Positions 63,492 through 64,000 of a DNA stretch of 64,000 nucleotides are shown piece by piece; the first letter of the stretch is position 1, and every line of letters begins with the position of its first letter. Both the position numbers and the translations under genes were made by a program. A model generated the notes under the pieces. The model saw only the letters and a list, made by a program, of their open reading frames with translations, searched no databases and was not told the origin of the DNA. This DNA is from Marinobacterium sp. xm-d-530 (lineage in GTDB: Bacteria > Pseudomonadota > Gammaproteobacteria > Pseudomonadales > Balneatricaceae): positions 124,001 through 188,000 of the forward strand of contig NZ_WBYM01000001.1 of the NCBI RefSeq assembly GCF_013283365.1, given 5' to 3'.

Positions 63492-64000
63492 TTAAATCAA
63501 ACCTGTCTGTTTCAGCGCAGCAACAACCGTTGGGCGATTCTCTTCAGATAGCGGCGTCAAAGGCAGACGAATCCCCTGACCAATCAAACCCATCTCATAC
63601 ATGGCCCATTTCACTGGAATAGGGTTGGATTCAACAAATAGATCTTTATGCAGCGGCATCAGCTTCTGCTGTAGTGCTCGAGCTTCGTCGAACTTTTTAT
63701 CCAAGCCGAGCTGGCATAACTCGGCCATCGCCTTAGGCGCTGCGTTAGCGGTAACAGAGATATTCCCGTGACCGCCAGCAAGAATGAGCTCGATCGCGGT
63801 GGCATCATCGCCTGAGTAGATTGCGAAGTCGGCTGGTGCGTTATCGATCAGGTATTGAGCACGCTCGATATCACCGGTCGCCTCTTTGATTCCGACGATA
63901 TTTTTCACCTCAGCCAGACGAAGCGTTGTCTCTGGCAACATATCACAGGCCGTACGACCGGGAACATTGTAGAGAATCTGAGGGATATCAACGGCTTCAG
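63492..64000 (-). CDS. dapA: 4-hydroxy-tetrahydrodipicolinate synthase, N-terminus cut by window edge
   Basis: DapA condenses pyruvate and aspartate semialdehyde in the first step of the lysine/diaminopimelate branch. The frame is open to the window end, so the N-terminal 40 percent is missing. The visible part contains [12 protein letters not shown] (the active-site tyrosine region) and [12 protein letters not shown] with the Schiff-base lysine. [23 protein letters not shown] follows. The C-terminus ends ALKQTGLI. It is the first gene of dapA-bamC-purC on the minus strand. Confidence 0.97.
   Translation of the reverse strand, partial: EAVDIPQILYNVPGRTACDMLPETTLRLAEVKNIVGIKEATGDIERAQYLIDNAPADFAIYSGDDATAIELILAGGHGNISVTANAAPKAMAELCQLGLDKKFDEARALQQKLMPLHKDLFVESNPIPVKWAMYEMGLIGQGIRLPLTPLSEENRPTVVAALKQTGLI

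Overview
The window is a 64 kb stretch of core chromosome from a Gram-negative gammaproteobacterium. The gene orders hisD-hisG-murA-ibaG-mlaBCDEF / kdsD-kdsC-lptCAB-rpoN-hpf-ptsN-rapZ-ptsO, yhdP-rng-maf-mreDCB / gatCAB and accBC-prmA-dusB-fis-purHD resemble Pseudomonadales/Oceanospirillales. A short-form HisG, the dihydrouridine synthase-Fis pair and the moderate base composition fit a marine Oceanospirillales-like organism, but genus cannot be fixed from sequence alone. I see no rRNA, tRNA, prophage, CRISPR array or transposase gene; nearly all of it is housekeeping.

Layout. 1-6230 (minus strand): histidine biosynthesis (hisD partial, hisG), murA, ibaG and the complete Mla phospholipid-transport operon, driven by a good sigma-70 promoter at 6269-6296. 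6412-15127 (plus): KDO synthesis and LPS export (kdsD, kdsC, lptC, lptA, lptB), then rpoN, hpf, the nitrogen PTS (ptsN, rapZ, ptsO), mgtE and yjgA. 15137-23372 (minus): yhdP, rng, maf, mreD, mreC, mreB. 23568-28350 (plus): gatCAB, an FAD-linked oxidase and a 59-residue cysteine-rich oxidoreductase-like protein that is easily missed. 28319-34323 (mostly minus): a DUF3108-like periplasmic protein, a membrane-anchored cold-shock-domain protein, slyX (plus), rsmJ, uppP, tsaB, ubiX, mpl. 34456-36713 (plus): fbp, ppa, a hypoxanthine phosphoribosyltransferase. 36718-38532 (minus): an orphan ParA and a DUF2333-like membrane protein. 38869-51328 (plus): accB, accC, prmA, a DUF3426 protein, dusB, fis, purH, purD, a YeeE/YedE transporter, a LysE exporter, hinT, and a phosphotransacylase/acetate-kinase pair. 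51320-58000 (minus): rlmB, ppiD, hupB, lon, nfuA. 58138-61321 (plus): a CPA2 antiporter, rlmD, rluA. 61374-64000 (minus): purC, bamC, dapA (partial).

Many genes serve the cell envelope: precursor synthesis (murA, uppP, mpl, dapA), LPS assembly (kds/lpt), outer-membrane lipid asymmetry and biogenesis (mla, yhdP, bamC, ppiD) and cell shape (mre).

The most unusual content is small. A 267-bp element with terminal inverted repeats occurs twice in inverted orientation (42411-42677 and 57070-57336). It keeps an internal long hairpin with a compensatory base-pair change. One copy abuts the stop codon of the DUF3426 gene; the other ends 3 bp upstream of a sigma-32-like promoter for lon. Other points are an exact 28-bp duplication of the hupB 3' end, a 52-bp tandem repeat at 29055-29166, a possible attenuator or pseudoknot between rpoN and hpf, and several strong intergenic inverted repeats. 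I found no convincing large, previously undescribed multi-gene system.
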